Source: an uncultured Arenicella sp.
Lineage (GTDB): Bacteria > Pseudomonadota > Gammaproteobacteria > Arenicellales > Arenicellaceae
Assembly (NCBI GenBank): GCA_947499305.1
Contig: CANMNN010000006.1
Coordinates: forward strand, 119,059-183,058
DNA length: 64,000 bases
Reading direction: 5' to 3'
Numbering within the stretch: position 1 is the stretch's first letter; every line of letters begins with the position of its first letter. Below, piece by piece: positions 10,501 through 19,618 of this stretch. The position numbers and the translations under genes are program-made. The notes beneath the pieces were generated by a model. It was not told the DNA's origin. It worked only from the letters and a program-made list of their open reading frames with translations, and did not search any database.

Positions 10501-10712
10501 TAAATCGATTCTTCAATACGCTTGGTGATTCCGTCTTCAATGGAGCGCGGTGTGGCGCCGCGATATACGGTTGAGATACTTACTGCTTCGACTTCGAAGC
10601 TAGGAAACACTTCTAGGGGAATAGAGCGTGATGCCGAGAACAAGCCGACGATAACAATGGTTATCATCAGTAGATTCGCGGCTACCGGGTTACGAGCAAA
10701 CCATTCAATCAT
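7551..10712 (-). CDS. RND efflux permease (first of three in the operon)
   Basis: A 1053-residue HAE1-like RND permease, full length, beginning MIEWFARNPVAANLLM. It has two periplasmic porter/docking regions, the TM4 acidic pair in VVDDAIVTGENIYSKM, and the VVNDSLVLVDYINKQ motif of the second membrane half. In the second half the AcrB relay lysine is replaced by Asn, as in the two paralogues. It follows the adaptor gene after 76 bases and precedes the other permeases. RND pumps work as trimers; with three permease genes the cell could make homotrimers of each or mixed trimers, as MdtB/MdtC do. Which applies here is not visible. Confidence 0.93.
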   Translation of the reverse strand: MIEWFARNPVAANLLMITIVIVGLFSASRSIPLEVFPSFEVEAVSISTVYRGATPRSIEDGITKRIEESIYTIEGVDEINSRSSEGLSVVTAQVADGYEKREILNDIKLKVDALSTLPGTAEKPVVALSTFNPGVIQVAVVGDVNEKVLRITADRVRDDLLSNSNLTLVELIGVPNYEISVEIQPKTLDDFNLSLQDVSQAIRRSSVDISAGNVKTRDGDILVRADGQAYKQQDFAAIPVITDIGSDPVLLGDIAIIRDGFEDQPLITNFNGKPAILIDVARTGKQSSIEIASIVRDYIETKNLQLSNGVSLSYWDDDSKILKGRLNTLLSSGLYGGLLVLLILSLFLRPAIAFWVFLGVPVSFMGAFIFMPFVGGTFNMISLFAFITVLGIVVDDAIVTGENIYSKMRDGMAPVEASIIGTKEIAIPVTFGILTTVVAFLPMSDLGANRTGFLAAQIPMVVIPVLLFSLIESKLVLPSHLSHIKPRKEAAKSAWLSRMQMAVSRGFEDSVIRFYKPFLARCLSNRAIAIAALLATSAIIMAWASTGHLKFTFFPRVESEEIQFTLTMPDTTGFETTRAHIKTIADHVHTLQEKYRDPETGISVIRHTYSTVGSSGATIKPSVGVVRAELIGPEERHIDIKASEIAREVRTLVGDIPGAEQLSVRAELGRGGEPINVELNGGEPAKMQAIADKVREQLLRYPEVFDIQDNYSGGKEELNIELKPRAHALGLSLADIANQVRGSIFGFEAQRLQRGREEVRVMVRLPEEHRSSVDDLSRLSILVGRNNEAIPLSDLATITPVSSPTTLYRLNRKGILNITADVDKELADVPAILSEIRAFLNQQTQSDPSISFTFKGEAEEQSESNEGLQSGSLLVLIAIYALLAIPFKSYLQPFIVMSVIPFSLVGAVLGHIITGYDLSVLSIVGMMALLGVVVNDSLVLVDYINKQREKGIEVYQAVLNSGAARFRPVMLTSITTFAGLTPLLLDDSTQSQFLKQMAISLGFGIVFATIITLIIVPINYYLGYQIKHGVIRLCKNIWAAWLEFWNREDVRRS

Positions 10713-10788
10713 TTGTGTCAGTGCTCATATTCACGGCGTAATCTGGCTGTCAAAGCAGCGCTTGTTAAAGTGTTAGGCGATTTTTTGC

Positions 10789-12375
10789 TTACTGTGTTTG
10801 CCCGTTATCGGCGCTTACGGCTTCAACGGCTTGCTCTGCACTCGCGTTAATGTCTTCAGCAGCCTCTTCTACTGCCTTTACTGCGCTATCCAGATCGGCT
10901 TCTTGGCCTTCCAGTAGTGTGCCGGCATCTTGTTCTGAAATAGCAGCGGTCTTGCTCGAAGCAGTAGCGGCTGATTCAGTAATGCTGTCTTGATCTTGGT
11001 CAATTTCGCTCGCAGAGCCCTCAGCTTCTAAAGAGCCCTCAGCGGGTAAAGAGCCCTCAGCGGGTAAAGAGCCCTCAGCTTCGGCTAGCACTTCAGAAGT
11101 ATCACTTAGGTTTTCCGAGTCTGCGTCATCAAACTTAGCGCTGGCACCGGCAAGTGTACTGTTCAACGAAGTTGTTACAACCAGCTCACCATTACTAAGG
11201 CCTTGGCTGAGCAATGCGTTTTGATCGTCTTGCCAAACAATGTTGATGCTTTGTTTAGCAAGCTTACCGTCACGGACTGCGTAAACATAACTGCCTTCGC
11301 GAATACTTTTATTTGGGATTACAAAAACATTATCGACAGTGCGCCCCTGTATTCTTGCGCTTACAAACTGACCTATCTTGAGGGCTCTCTGCCCGCTTAA
11401 TTTGCCAAAGGGGTCATCGACTTTTGCTACCACATCGATTTGCCGAGTATTAATGTCGAAGGTGCTATCAGTGCGAGTGATCCTTGCATCCCATTGGAAC
11501 CCTTGGTTGCCAACCGTAGATGTGATCGAGACAGTAAACGGATTGTCGGCACCCGGCTCGCTTGAAAACGAGTCTAAGCCGAGTTGACTAAATTCTTCTT
11601 GGCTGATTGGCAAGCGAACTTCAACGCCATCTGTGGCAAAAACCTCGGCAATCGGAGTGCCGACCCCAACATACTGTCCAAGCACCGCTTTACGCTCGAT
11701 AATGCGGCCGTTATAAGGTGCTTTTATGGTAGTGCGATCTAGATTTAAGCGCGCACTGTCGGCCGCCGCTTTAGCCGAGTCAAATTGTGCTTTAGCCGCT
11801 GTAAGCTGCGGCTTGCGCAGCACTAGATCTGGCGCTGGATCAGTATTACCGAGGCGTTGCCAATCTTGTTCTGCTTGTTTGGCGGTAGCTTGCTCCTGAC
11901 GATAGGCGGCGTCGGCTTGCGATAAGCTCGCCAATGCTCGGCTTAGGTCGGCCTGATAGTCACGCTGGTCCAATTGAATTAGAACATCGCCTTTGTTAAA
12001 GCTGCCGCCGGTATTGAAATTGTCAGATACAGCAACGATCTCGCCACGAATTTGCGCAACCAAGTCGCCTCGAGTTTCAGCTTCAACCGTACCGTTTGCG
12101 TTAACAACGATTGGATAACTGCTTGGCTTTGCGGTAATTACCTCAACGCGTACTACCGTCTCAGGAATAGCGCGTTTTCGGGCCTCGGGCTTGAATGCAT
12201 TGAGTAAGCTAATAATAATTGCAGCGAACAAGAAAATGCACAGCACAATTCTTAACTTTCGAGGAACTCGATAGATCAGTTTGCCCGCGGCATTGCCAAA
12301 GCTGCCGCGTTCTTGCTCAGTGACGCCGTCGTTAAGATTCAACTCATAGTCAGGGTTGTTTTGATCACTACTCAT
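10789..12375 (-). CDS. RND periplasmic adaptor (HlyD/MFP family) with acidic repeat tail
   Basis: A 528-residue membrane fusion protein that would bridge the RND permeases and the outer-membrane channel. A membrane anchor lies near residues 41-60. It is followed by a barrel-sandwich segment (ANGTVEAETRGDLVAQIRGEIVAV), a helical hairpin with DYQADLSRALASLSQADAAY, and the second half-lipoyl segment (IKAPYNGRIIERKAVLGQYVGVGTPIAEVF). After about residue 405 the chain runs into a roughly 120-residue tail rich in Ala, Glu, Asp and Ser that contains a short tandem repeat (four 18-bp units at 11014-11085). Such a tail is not part of the normal MFP fold, and this length exceeds the family's usual 350-420 residues. 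The gene sits 31 bases after the channel gene. Confidence 0.9.
   Translation of the reverse strand: MSSDQNNPDYELNLNDGVTEQERGSFGNAAGKLIYRVPRKLRIVLCIFLFAAIIISLLNAFKPEARKRAIPETVVRVEVITAKPSSYPIVVNANGTVEAETRGDLVAQIRGEIVAVSDNFNTGGSFNKGDVLIQLDQRDYQADLSRALASLSQADAAYRQEQATAKQAEQDWQRLGNTDPAPDLVLRKPQLTAAKAQFDSAKAAADSARLNLDRTTIKAPYNGRIIERKAVLGQYVGVGTPIAEVFATDGVEVRLPISQEEFSQLGLDSFSSEPGADNPFTVSITSTVGNQGFQWDARITRTDSTFDINTRQIDVVAKVDDPFGKLSGQRALKIGQFVSARIQGRTVDNVFVIPNKSIREGSYVYAVRDGKLAKQSINIVWQDDQNALLSQGLSNGELVVTTSLNSTLAGASAKFDDADSENLSDTSEVLAEAEGSLPAEGSLPAEGSLEAEGSASEIDQDQDSITESAATASSKTAAISEQDAGTLLEGQEADLDSAVKAVEEAAEDINASAEQAVEAVSADNGQTQ
11014..11085 (-). repeat. Coding 18-bp tandem repeat in the adaptor tail
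   Basis: Four 18-bp units, each starting AGAGCCCTCAGC on the plus strand, follow one another. The two middle copies are identical and the outer two differ in the last bases. Read on the minus strand they encode the six-residue repeat (A/P)-E-G-S-L in the acidic tail of the adaptor. Because 18 is a multiple of three, gain or loss of a unit would keep the frame and change tail length. Confidence 0.9.
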
Positions 12376-12406
12376 ATTTTTGTGGAGTCACTGCTGTTAG
12401 ATGTTA

Positions 12407-14020
12407 CTAGTCGTCAGGTTTATCAATCGACGGGGCTGGCACAGTGCCAGCTTTACGTGATTCATTGCTGGCGAAATCGCCACCAAGCGCCAAATGAATG
12501 CCAATGCGGTTTTGTAGCAAGGCGTTGCGAAGATTGAGCTCGTTACTCAAAGAGTCGAACAAACTTCGCTGAGATTGCAATACGGTCGTGTAGTTCTCAA
12601 TACCGGATTGATAGCGGTCTAGCGCCAAATCCAAGCCGCCTTGAGCGAGCTTCACAGCTTCTTTAATCGCGCTGTGTTGCTCAAACAATACATTCTCGCG
12701 TGTTAACGAGTTTTCAACTTCTTCGAACGCTGTGAGAGTTGTTTTGAGCAGTGAAGCATAGGCTATTTCGGCGTCATTGTAGGCTCTGCGTTCTTGCGCT
12801 TTTAATGCGCCCGCTGCGAAGATAGGTTGAGTCAGCGAGCCGATAATGTTGCGAATGCTGTTGTCACTGTCGAATATGCTGTTAAAGGTATCGCGACTTT
12901 CGCCGATGGATCCCGTGAAATTTAAACTCGGGAAGCGATCTCGATGAGCTGCTTTTGCGTTAGCGATCTGGGCTTGATATTGAAGCTGGCTAGCTCTCAC
13001 ATCAGGTCTGCGAGTCAATAGATCGGCCGGCAAGCCGGTTGGAACAGACGAGGCGAGCTCAGGCAAGCTCACGTTTAGCTCGGTAGACGCATCAGGGTAT
13101 TCGCCAAGCAGTGTCTTCAAGGCTCGCAAAGCTTGGACATAGTTGAATTTCGAATCGGCCAGTGCTGAAATTTGGCGTTGCACATCGGTACGGCTCAAAT
13201 ATACATCGAGTGCCGAGCGAAGGCCGCGCTCGTAGTTCTCTTCTATTAACTTAGCGGTATTTTGAAAGCTGTCTAATCGTTTCTGCGCTAGGTCAAGCTG
13301 CAACTTATTAGTCGCAAGGTTGTACCAAGCTCGGCTAACGTTGGCGACCAATGATAGTTCGGCTGCTTTATAAAGCTCGCTTTGAGCTTGTGCGCCAAGA
13401 GCGGCTGCTTTTTTTCTTTGGCTCAGCTTACGCCAAATGTCTATTTCCCACTGAACACTTAGAGTACCGCCAATGCTGCGAATTTCTGTGGTGCTATCTC
13501 CGTCACCTTGAGCTGCGCCGCCGGTTGCCGCGGCAGCACTTGACTCTCTATTGCTGCCATCAACGCTGAAGCGAAGCTGTGGCCAAAGACCAGAGCCGGT
13601 AATGGTGACTTGTTCAATTGCGTTTTTGAGTTGCCCGGCTGAGCCAAGTAAATCAGGGTTGTTACTTAGTGCTTTTTCAACGTGGGCATTCAATGCTTTG
13701 TCATTTAAGCTATTGAGCCAGCCGCCTATAACAGGCTTTGTTGACTGTTTTGCAGAGTCCTCAGACGATGAACTCACTTTGGCCTCAACAGGCTGCCATG
13801 CTTCAGGGACCTTTACTTGTGCCTCTTCTGGTAAGTCGCCAACTTTCGACATACACCCAGACAAGAATAGTGCCGCTGCCAAGCCAGCAACTTGTAGGCT
13901 TCGCTTGAGAGGAAGTGCTGCATTGCTACTCATATTGTTGCTCTTTGTTCTGTCCATAGCACTGCTGATCTTAGTGTTGCTGAGTGTCGCAAGTGAGTTA
14001 TTGGTGTTGGTTGATGTCAT
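12407..14020 (-). CDS. Outer-membrane efflux lipoprotein (TolC/NodT family)
   Basis: An outer-membrane channel component of an RND system. It has a lipobox (AALFLSGC) with the acylated Cys just before MSKVGDLPEEAQVKVPEAW. Two repeated helical OEP domains follow, with typical phrases such as LTRRPDVRASQLQYQAQIANAKAAHRDRFPSL cut in two by turns, and SLTQPIFAAGALKAQERR. The ATG at 14020 has GAGG five bases upstream and gives 537 residues. A TTG further out (14056) is less likely. An internal ATG at 13933 also has an AAGAG site and would give a much more standard signal peptide. First gene of the five-gene operon. No local regulator is present. Confidence 0.9.
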   Translation of the reverse strand: MTSTNTNNSLATLSNTKISSAMDRTKSNNMSSNAALPLKRSLQVAGLAAALFLSGCMSKVGDLPEEAQVKVPEAWQPVEAKVSSSSEDSAKQSTKPVIGGWLNSLNDKALNAHVEKALSNNPDLLGSAGQLKNAIEQVTITGSGLWPQLRFSVDGSNRESSAAAATGGAAQGDGDSTTEIRSIGGTLSVQWEIDIWRKLSQRKKAAALGAQAQSELYKAAELSLVANVSRAWYNLATNKLQLDLAQKRLDSFQNTAKLIEENYERGLRSALDVYLSRTDVQRQISALADSKFNYVQALRALKTLLGEYPDASTELNVSLPELASSVPTGLPADLLTRRPDVRASQLQYQAQIANAKAAHRDRFPSLNFTGSIGESRDTFNSIFDSDNSIRNIIGSLTQPIFAAGALKAQERRAYNDAEIAYASLLKTTLTAFEEVENSLTRENVLFEQHSAIKEAVKLAQGGLDLALDRYQSGIENYTTVLQSQRSLFDSLSNELNLRNALLQNRIGIHLALGGDFASNESRKAGTVPAPSIDKPDD

Positions 14021-14109
14021 CGTGTCCTCGAGAAGCAATTGCCTGTAGTTGATCAATTATCTTTAGATGCTCGAGATGCAATTATGGATTCAATTTATAC
14101 GAATTATAA

Positions 14110-14165
14110 AGCAATAAACTTTGCTACTTAATCAAATAAGCGAAAAACAAAGCAATTTGTTGCTT
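14110..14165. promoter_or_regulatory. Dyads with AGCAA/TTGCT half-sites between the RND operon and argB
   Basis: The AT-rich divergent region contains two inverted repeats with the same half-site: AGCAA at 14110-14114 with TTGCT at 14121-14125, and AAGCAA TTTG TTGCTT at 14150-14165. A further GCAATTGC lies just inside the upstream end of the channel gene. Repeated use of one half-site in a divergent promoter region suggests a regulator-binding site for the efflux operon. No regulator gene is adjacent. Confidence 0.35.
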
Positions 14166-14241
14166 AGTGGGCCTTAATGAGCGGATTCTCTCATGCTAAA
14201 TGTCAATATGTTGCGAAGTGTGAATTGCTGCTTGTTTCTGA

Positions 14242-15156
<915 letters not shown>

Positions 15157-15165
15157 AGGTTTAGC

Positions 15166-15993
15166 ATGGGTCTGCGGCTTCGGTTTTTTTTCGGATCGTT
15201 TTTTGCGCTGATCGGTGTTTCGCCCTTAGCAGCCGCTGAATTGAAAGTTGCCGTAGCCAGCAATTTTGCTACCACGGCCAGAGCTTTAGTTGACGAATTT
15301 ACCCAGTATAGCGATCACCAGGTTACGCTGCTGGTCGGTTCCAGCGGTAAACACGCAGCGCAAATCCAATACGGTTTAGCCGTCGATGTGTTTATGGCTG
15401 CAGATTCAGAGCGGCCTAGGTTACTCGAGCAAAAAGGCTTTGCCTTAGTCGGTTCTAGACGAAGCTATGCGCAAGGGCGCTTGGTTCTTTGGAGTGCCGA
15501 GGGTGGCTTTTTTGATGCGAATTCCAGTTCATCGAGATTCTTAGCTGAGGCCCCGAAAAAGGGAGTGCTTGAAATTTCGATGGAAGGCCTGACTGATATT
15601 TTCGCTAACTCTGAGCAACATACTGTTTCCATTGCCAACCCCAAAATAGCACCCTACGGCTTGGCCGCCAAACAAGTGCTCGATGCACTTAATTTGAAAC
15701 CCAGGCTAGTTTACGGCGAAAGTGTTGCTCAAGCATTTCAATTTGTAAATGGTGGTGGTGCTCAACTTGGGCTGTTGGCGTTGGCACAAGTTAAAGACCT
15801 CGATTCTGGTTCTTATCGAGTAATCCCGGAAGCCTTACATACTCCCATCGATCAACAACTAGTCATAATCAATGACTCTGATGCAGCAAGGCAATGGAAG
15901 AACTTTGTTTTGAGCGAAGCTTCTCAAGACCTAATTCAGTCGAAAGGTTATGTCGGTGGACATGATAGTTACCTAAAGTTGGAGGCAAACTAA
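15166..15993 (+). CDS. modA: Molybdate ABC transporter, periplasmic binding protein
   Basis: Captures molybdate in the periplasm and delivers it to ModBC. The 275-residue product has a signal peptide (cleavage near residues 23-24, SPLAAA|E). The mature protein begins LKVAVASNFATTARAL and contains the oxyanion-binding LLVGSSGKHAAQI and GLAVDVFMAAD segments, plus NPKIAPYGLAAKQVL. The stop overlaps the modB start by one base, so the three mod genes are one unit. The gene begins 9 bases after argB, so it probably shares argB transcription or has a promoter inside argB. I see no molybdenum-cofactor riboswitch upstream. Import of molybdate fits the molybdoenzyme gene at 30037. Confidence 0.93.
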   Translation: MGLRLRFFFGSFFALIGVSPLAAAELKVAVASNFATTARALVDEFTQYSDHQVTLLVGSSGKHAAQIQYGLAVDVFMAADSERPRLLEQKGFALVGSRRSYAQGRLVLWSAEGGFFDANSSSSRFLAEAPKKGVLEISMEGLTDIFANSEQHTVSIANPKIAPYGLAAKQVLDALNLKPRLVYGESVAQAFQFVNGGGAQLGLLALAQVKDLDSGSYRVIPEALHTPIDQQLVIINDSDAARQWKNFVLSEASQDLIQSKGYVGGHDSYLKLEAN

Positions 15994-16679
15994 TGTTTTC
16001 TGAGGCCGATTTAGTCGCACTTTTATTGACCTTAAAATTAGCGGGCATTAGCACATTGGCACTATTGGTGTTTGGTACGCCATTGGCATGGTGGTTAGCT
16101 AATTCTCAATGGCGATTTCGGTTTTTAATAGAAGCCATGGTAGCGCTTCCATTAGTTTTGCCGCCTACCGTATTAGGTTTCTATCTGCTTGTGTCCTTTA
16201 GCCCAACGAGTTTTCTAGGGCAAATGTTTGAAGCTGTATTTGGCCAACCATTAGCCTTTTCGTTTACGGGCTTAGTGCTAGGCTCGGTTATCTATTCTTT
16301 ACCTTTCGTGATTCAGCCATTGCAAAATGCTTTTGTAGCGATAGGAACTCGACCATTAGAAGTAGCTGCAAGCCTCGGAGCTTCGCCAATTGATCGTTTT
16401 TGTTCGATCGTCGTTCCACTCGCTAGACCTGGTTTCTTGTCTGCGATGATTCTTGGGTTTGCGCACACGCTTGGCGAGTTTGGTGTGGTGCTAATGATTG
16501 GTGGAAACATTCCAGGCGAGACTCAAGTTGCTTCGATTGCTATTTATCAGCATGTCGAAAGCTTAGAACTCGCAAGTGCACATTGGTTGTCAGCTGCGTT
16601 GTTACTTATTTCATTTTCACTGCTAATGATAGTTTACGCCGCCAACCCCAAGGCGCGTGTTTTGAGGTGGTCTAGATGA
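15993..16679 (+). CDS. modB: Molybdate ABC transporter, permease
   Basis: A 228-residue inner-membrane permease with about five membrane helices, forming the molybdate channel as a dimer. It shows the ABC-permease coupling loop LGASPIDRFCSIVVPLARPG, followed by HTLGEFGVVLMIGGN, which is typical of ModB. PLVLPPTVLGFYLLV is the conserved first-loop region. Its ATG overlaps the modA stop, and its own stop overlaps the modC start (ATGA), indicating translational coupling. Confidence 0.95.
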   Translation: MFSEADLVALLLTLKLAGISTLALLVFGTPLAWWLANSQWRFRFLIEAMVALPLVLPPTVLGFYLLVSFSPTSFLGQMFEAVFGQPLAFSFTGLVLGSVIYSLPFVIQPLQNAFVAIGTRPLEVAASLGASPIDRFCSIVVPLARPGFLSAMILGFAHTLGEFGVVLMIGGNIPGETQVASIAIYQHVESLELASAHWLSAALLLISFSLLMIVYAANPKARVLRWSR

Positions 16680-17752
16680 CTTTAGACATCAAACTCACTT
16701 CATCTGTTAACGACTTTGATCTGAATATTGACTTGAGCCTAAACACCAGCAAAGTCACCGCAATATTTGGTCCCTCTGGAAGTGGCAAAACTAGTCTGTT
16801 GCGAGCCATCGCTGGTTTAGGCAACCGAAAGAATGCGTCAATAAGTTTTAACGGTGAGGTTTGGCAGAATCATTCTGCGGACAATAGAGTCTTTGTGCCA
16901 AGCTATAAGAGAAAGCTGGCTTATGTATTCCAAGAACCGAGCTTATTTGAGCACCTATCGGTAATGGTAAATATCGAATATGGTGCTAAACGAGTAAGCG
17001 CCGATCAAGAAGGTATCAGTCCAGAGGAGGCCATCGAATCACTCTCGCTTGCAAAGCTCCTTCAGCGGGATGTAAACACGCTTTCTGGTGGAGAAAGGCA
17101 GCGCGTTGCAATCGCCCGAGCGCTGTGCTCGAAACCTCGTGTTTTATTGATGGACGAACCACTGGCAGCTCTAGATGATGCAAGTAAAAAAGAAATTTTG
17201 AAGATGCTTGTCACTCTTCGACATCAGCTTAATATCCCAATCATCTATGTCAGCCATTCCATTGATGAAGTTGCGCGGTTAGCCGATGACGTAGTTTTGC
17301 TTGAGAGAGGCTCCGTAGTAACGAGCGGGAGCGTGCAGTCCATACTCACTCAGCTTGATCTTTCGCTTGCCCATGATTCCGACGCTGAATCAATAGTTGA
17401 TGCCGTTGTAGCTGCGCACGATGATGAGTTTGGCTTGACCTACTTAGACTCGAAAGTCGGGCGTTTTTCGGTGTTACGTAGAGAGTTTGGCCAGGGCGAA
17501 AAGGTGCGTGTGATGGTATCTGCTAAAGACGTCAGTGTGACTTTGAACCGCCAGCGTGACACTAGTATTTTGAATATTTTCCCTGCTGTGATCACCGAAG
17601 TAAAAGAGGCGGGGCCGTCGCACGTAACCCTAAAATTAGATGCCAACGAAGTGGTTGTGCTTGCAAGTGTAACTAAAAAATCAGCAGCAATAATGAGATT
17701 GGAAGTAGGTACGAGTGTTTACCTGCAAGCCAAAAGCGTGGCCTTGTTATGA
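16676..17752 (+). CDS. modC: Molybdate ABC transporter, ATP-binding protein
   Basis: A 358-residue cytoplasmic ATPase that powers ModB. The ABC domain occupies roughly residues 1-230: Walker A GPSGSGKT at 32-39, Q-loop in YVFQEPSLF, signature LSGGERQRVAIARAL, Walker B VLLMDEPLAALD and the switch His in YVSHSID. The C-terminal region (about 290-358) is a MOP/TOBE domain, starting near ILNIFPAVITEVKEAG, that binds molybdate and allows feedback. It overlaps modB by 4 bases. Full length and apparently intact. Confidence 0.95.
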   Translation: MTLDIKLTSSVNDFDLNIDLSLNTSKVTAIFGPSGSGKTSLLRAIAGLGNRKNASISFNGEVWQNHSADNRVFVPSYKRKLAYVFQEPSLFEHLSVMVNIEYGAKRVSADQEGISPEEAIESLSLAKLLQRDVNTLSGGERQRVAIARALCSKPRVLLMDEPLAALDDASKKEILKMLVTLRHQLNIPIIYVSHSIDEVARLADDVVLLERGSVVTSGSVQSILTQLDLSLAHDSDAESIVDAVVAAHDDEFGLTYLDSKVGRFSVLRREFGQGEKVRVMVSAKDVSVTLNRQRDTSILNIFPAVITEVKEAGPSHVTLKLDANEVVVLASVTKKSAAIMRLEVGTSVYLQAKSVALL

Positions 17753-17798
17753 CGCTTATTCTCGTTTTAGTTTATAAGGAATATTGGGTATAGGGTTT

Positions 17799-18713
17799 AT
17801 GGCTATAGAGAATTTTGGCGAAATCTTCGCCTTGGTTTGCGCATTGATGTGGGCGAGCGCTGTTGTGCTGTTCAAATACGTTGGCGAGAGTATGAGCGCC
17901 AATACTTTAAACTTGGTAAAAAACCTTCTGGGTTTGTCGTTACTTCTTCCGACAGCATTCTTATTAGAGGGCATTCAGATGCCAGTGCTAAGCTGGCTGG
18001 AATGGATCATTTTGATTGCCAGCGGTTACTTTGGTATCGCGGTGGCAGATACCTGGTATCTACAAGCGCTTCGCAATTTGGGCGCGGGTAGAACTGCCAT
18101 TGTCGCAAGCCTATACAGTCCTTTTGTGGTGATGTTGTCCATAGTTTTTTTGCAGGAGACCTTGGTGCTTTGGCAATGGTTGGGTTTCATCATGGTGCTA
18201 GCGGGAATTCTTGTTGTTGTATACCAGCGCAGTTATCAATCGGTGGAGCAAGGTGTATTACTCAAAGGGGTTGGTCTCGCCGCCGCGTCTGTGTTTCTTA
18301 CTGCCGCCGGTGTGGTGGCCATGAAGCCTATATTAGACAACGACGGTTTCTTTTGGATGGTCAGTTTGCGTATGTTGGCTGGCGTGATAGGCATGTTGTT
18401 ATTTATCGCTTATAAGCGGCAAATTGCTAGCACTTGGAGCGTTATAAGAGAGGGCGATCACCGATGGAAGCATATCTTGCTAGCGAGTTTCGTTGGCTCG
18501 TATCTCGCTTTACTATTCTGGCTTGGCGGGTTCAAGTATGCCGATGCTTCTGTCGCATCTGTATTGAATGAAACTGCCAACGTCTTTATCGTGGTGATGG
18601 CCTGGTTGTTTCTCAAAGAAGCGTTTAGCGTTCGTAAGGCTTTGGGCGTTACCTTGACGTTTGGCGGCGTTTTAGTTTTTCTTGGATTGCTCGGCGGAAC
18701 ACCCATTTTATGA
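17799..18713 (+). CDS. DMT-family (EamA) transporter
   Basis: A drug/metabolite transporter family membrane protein with about ten helices arranged as two EamA repeats (roughly residues 5-140 and 155-300; for example ALRNLGAGRTAIVASLYSPFVVMLSIVF and FKYADASVASVLNETANVFIVVMAWLFLKE). Such proteins usually export amino acids or small metabolites; the substrate is unknown. I choose the ATG at 17799 over a TTG at 17784, which has AAGGA only three bases before it. The last base pairs overlap the next DMT gene (ATGA), so the two paralogous transporters are coupled and might act together. Confidence 0.85.
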   Translation: MAIENFGEIFALVCALMWASAVVLFKYVGESMSANTLNLVKNLLGLSLLLPTAFLLEGIQMPVLSWLEWIILIASGYFGIAVADTWYLQALRNLGAGRTAIVASLYSPFVVMLSIVFLQETLVLWQWLGFIMVLAGILVVVYQRSYQSVEQGVLLKGVGLAAASVFLTAAGVVAMKPILDNDGFFWMVSLRMLAGVIGMLLFIAYKRQIASTWSVIREGDHRWKHILLASFVGSYLALLFWLGGFKYADASVASVLNETANVFIVVMAWLFLKEAFSVRKALGVTLTFGGVLVFLGLLGGTPIL

Positions 18714-19609
18714 ATTTAAAAACCGCGACTTTATCTGGTCTCGCGTTAATCGCATTTGCTGGCAATTCTGTGTTGTGTCGATTGGCGCTTAGCAGTGGTG
18801 AGATTGATCCCGCGAGCTTTACGGCTATTCGACTTATATCTGGTGCCATCGCCTTATTGCTTTTGTTAGGCATAAAGGGGGCTGATCGATCTAAAGCCTT
18901 CGATTTTTCGGATAGGCCGCAGAGCAAGGCCTGGGCCTCAAGCTTAATGCTGTTTGCATATGCTGCGTTATTTTCGTTCGCCTACCTGAGTTTAGAAACA
19001 GGTGTTGGTGCGTTGATTCTTTTCGGGTCAGTGCAAATTACCATGGTGTTGATTAATTTATTGAGAGGTAATCGCCTCTCTAAATTTGAATGGTTGGGCT
19101 TTTTGATAGCCTGTTCGGGCTTGGTTTATTTAGTTTTTCCTGAGTTGAGTCAGCCTTCATTAACTGGCTTCGTCATGATGAGCGCAGCGGGTATCGCCTG
19201 GGGGGCTTATACTGTTTTGGGTCAGGGTTCTCAGAGTCCCCTTGCCGATACTGCCAACAATTTCACGTTGTCATTGCCCTTTGTAGCCCTTTTACTAATT
19301 CCGTTTCTAATCTACCCGCTTACAGATGGCTTGCATGCATCTCCAGAAACATGGGCATTGGCAGTTGCCTCTGGCGCGCTCACTTCTGGATTAGGTTACG
19401 CGATTTGGTATGCGGCACTGCCCAAACTCACAACTAGTCAGGCGGGTGTTATGCAATTGCTCGTGCCGATAATCGCTTCCCTTGGCGGGATAGTGTTTTC
19501 AAATGAAATACTCACGAGTCGTTTGATTATTGCAACCTTGTTAACGCTCGGTGGTATTCTTCTCGTTCTAATCTCCAAGCAAGCTACAACTCATTTAGAT
19601 AAACGGTAA
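18710..19609 (+). CDS. DMT-family (EamA) transporter
   Basis: A second EamA-type transporter, 299 residues with about ten membrane segments. The N-terminal repeat carries GNSVLCRLALSSGEIDPASFTAIRL, and the C-terminal repeat carries GYAIWYAALPKLTTSQAGVMQLLVPIIASLGGIVFSNE split over two helices. It starts within the stop codon of the previous DMT gene. The cupin gene follows after 9 bases. Substrate not predictable. Confidence 0.88.
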   Translation: MNLKTATLSGLALIAFAGNSVLCRLALSSGEIDPASFTAIRLISGAIALLLLLGIKGADRSKAFDFSDRPQSKAWASSLMLFAYAALFSFAYLSLETGVGALILFGSVQITMVLINLLRGNRLSKFEWLGFLIACSGLVYLVFPELSQPSLTGFVMMSAAGIAWGAYTVLGQGSQSPLADTANNFTLSLPFVALLLIPFLIYPLTDGLHASPETWALAVASGALTSGLGYAIWYAALPKLTTSQAGVMQLLVPIIASLGGIVFSNEILTSRLIIATLLTLGGILLVLISKQATTHLDKR

Positions 19610-19618
19610 CGCACTAAT

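Noticed and set aside
13551..14048. A 165-codon plus-strand ORF opposite the outer-membrane channel gene
   Set aside because: It lies antisense to the lipoprotein N terminus; its Leu/Ser-rich product is what the reverse of that coding sequence gives. No homology is recognised.
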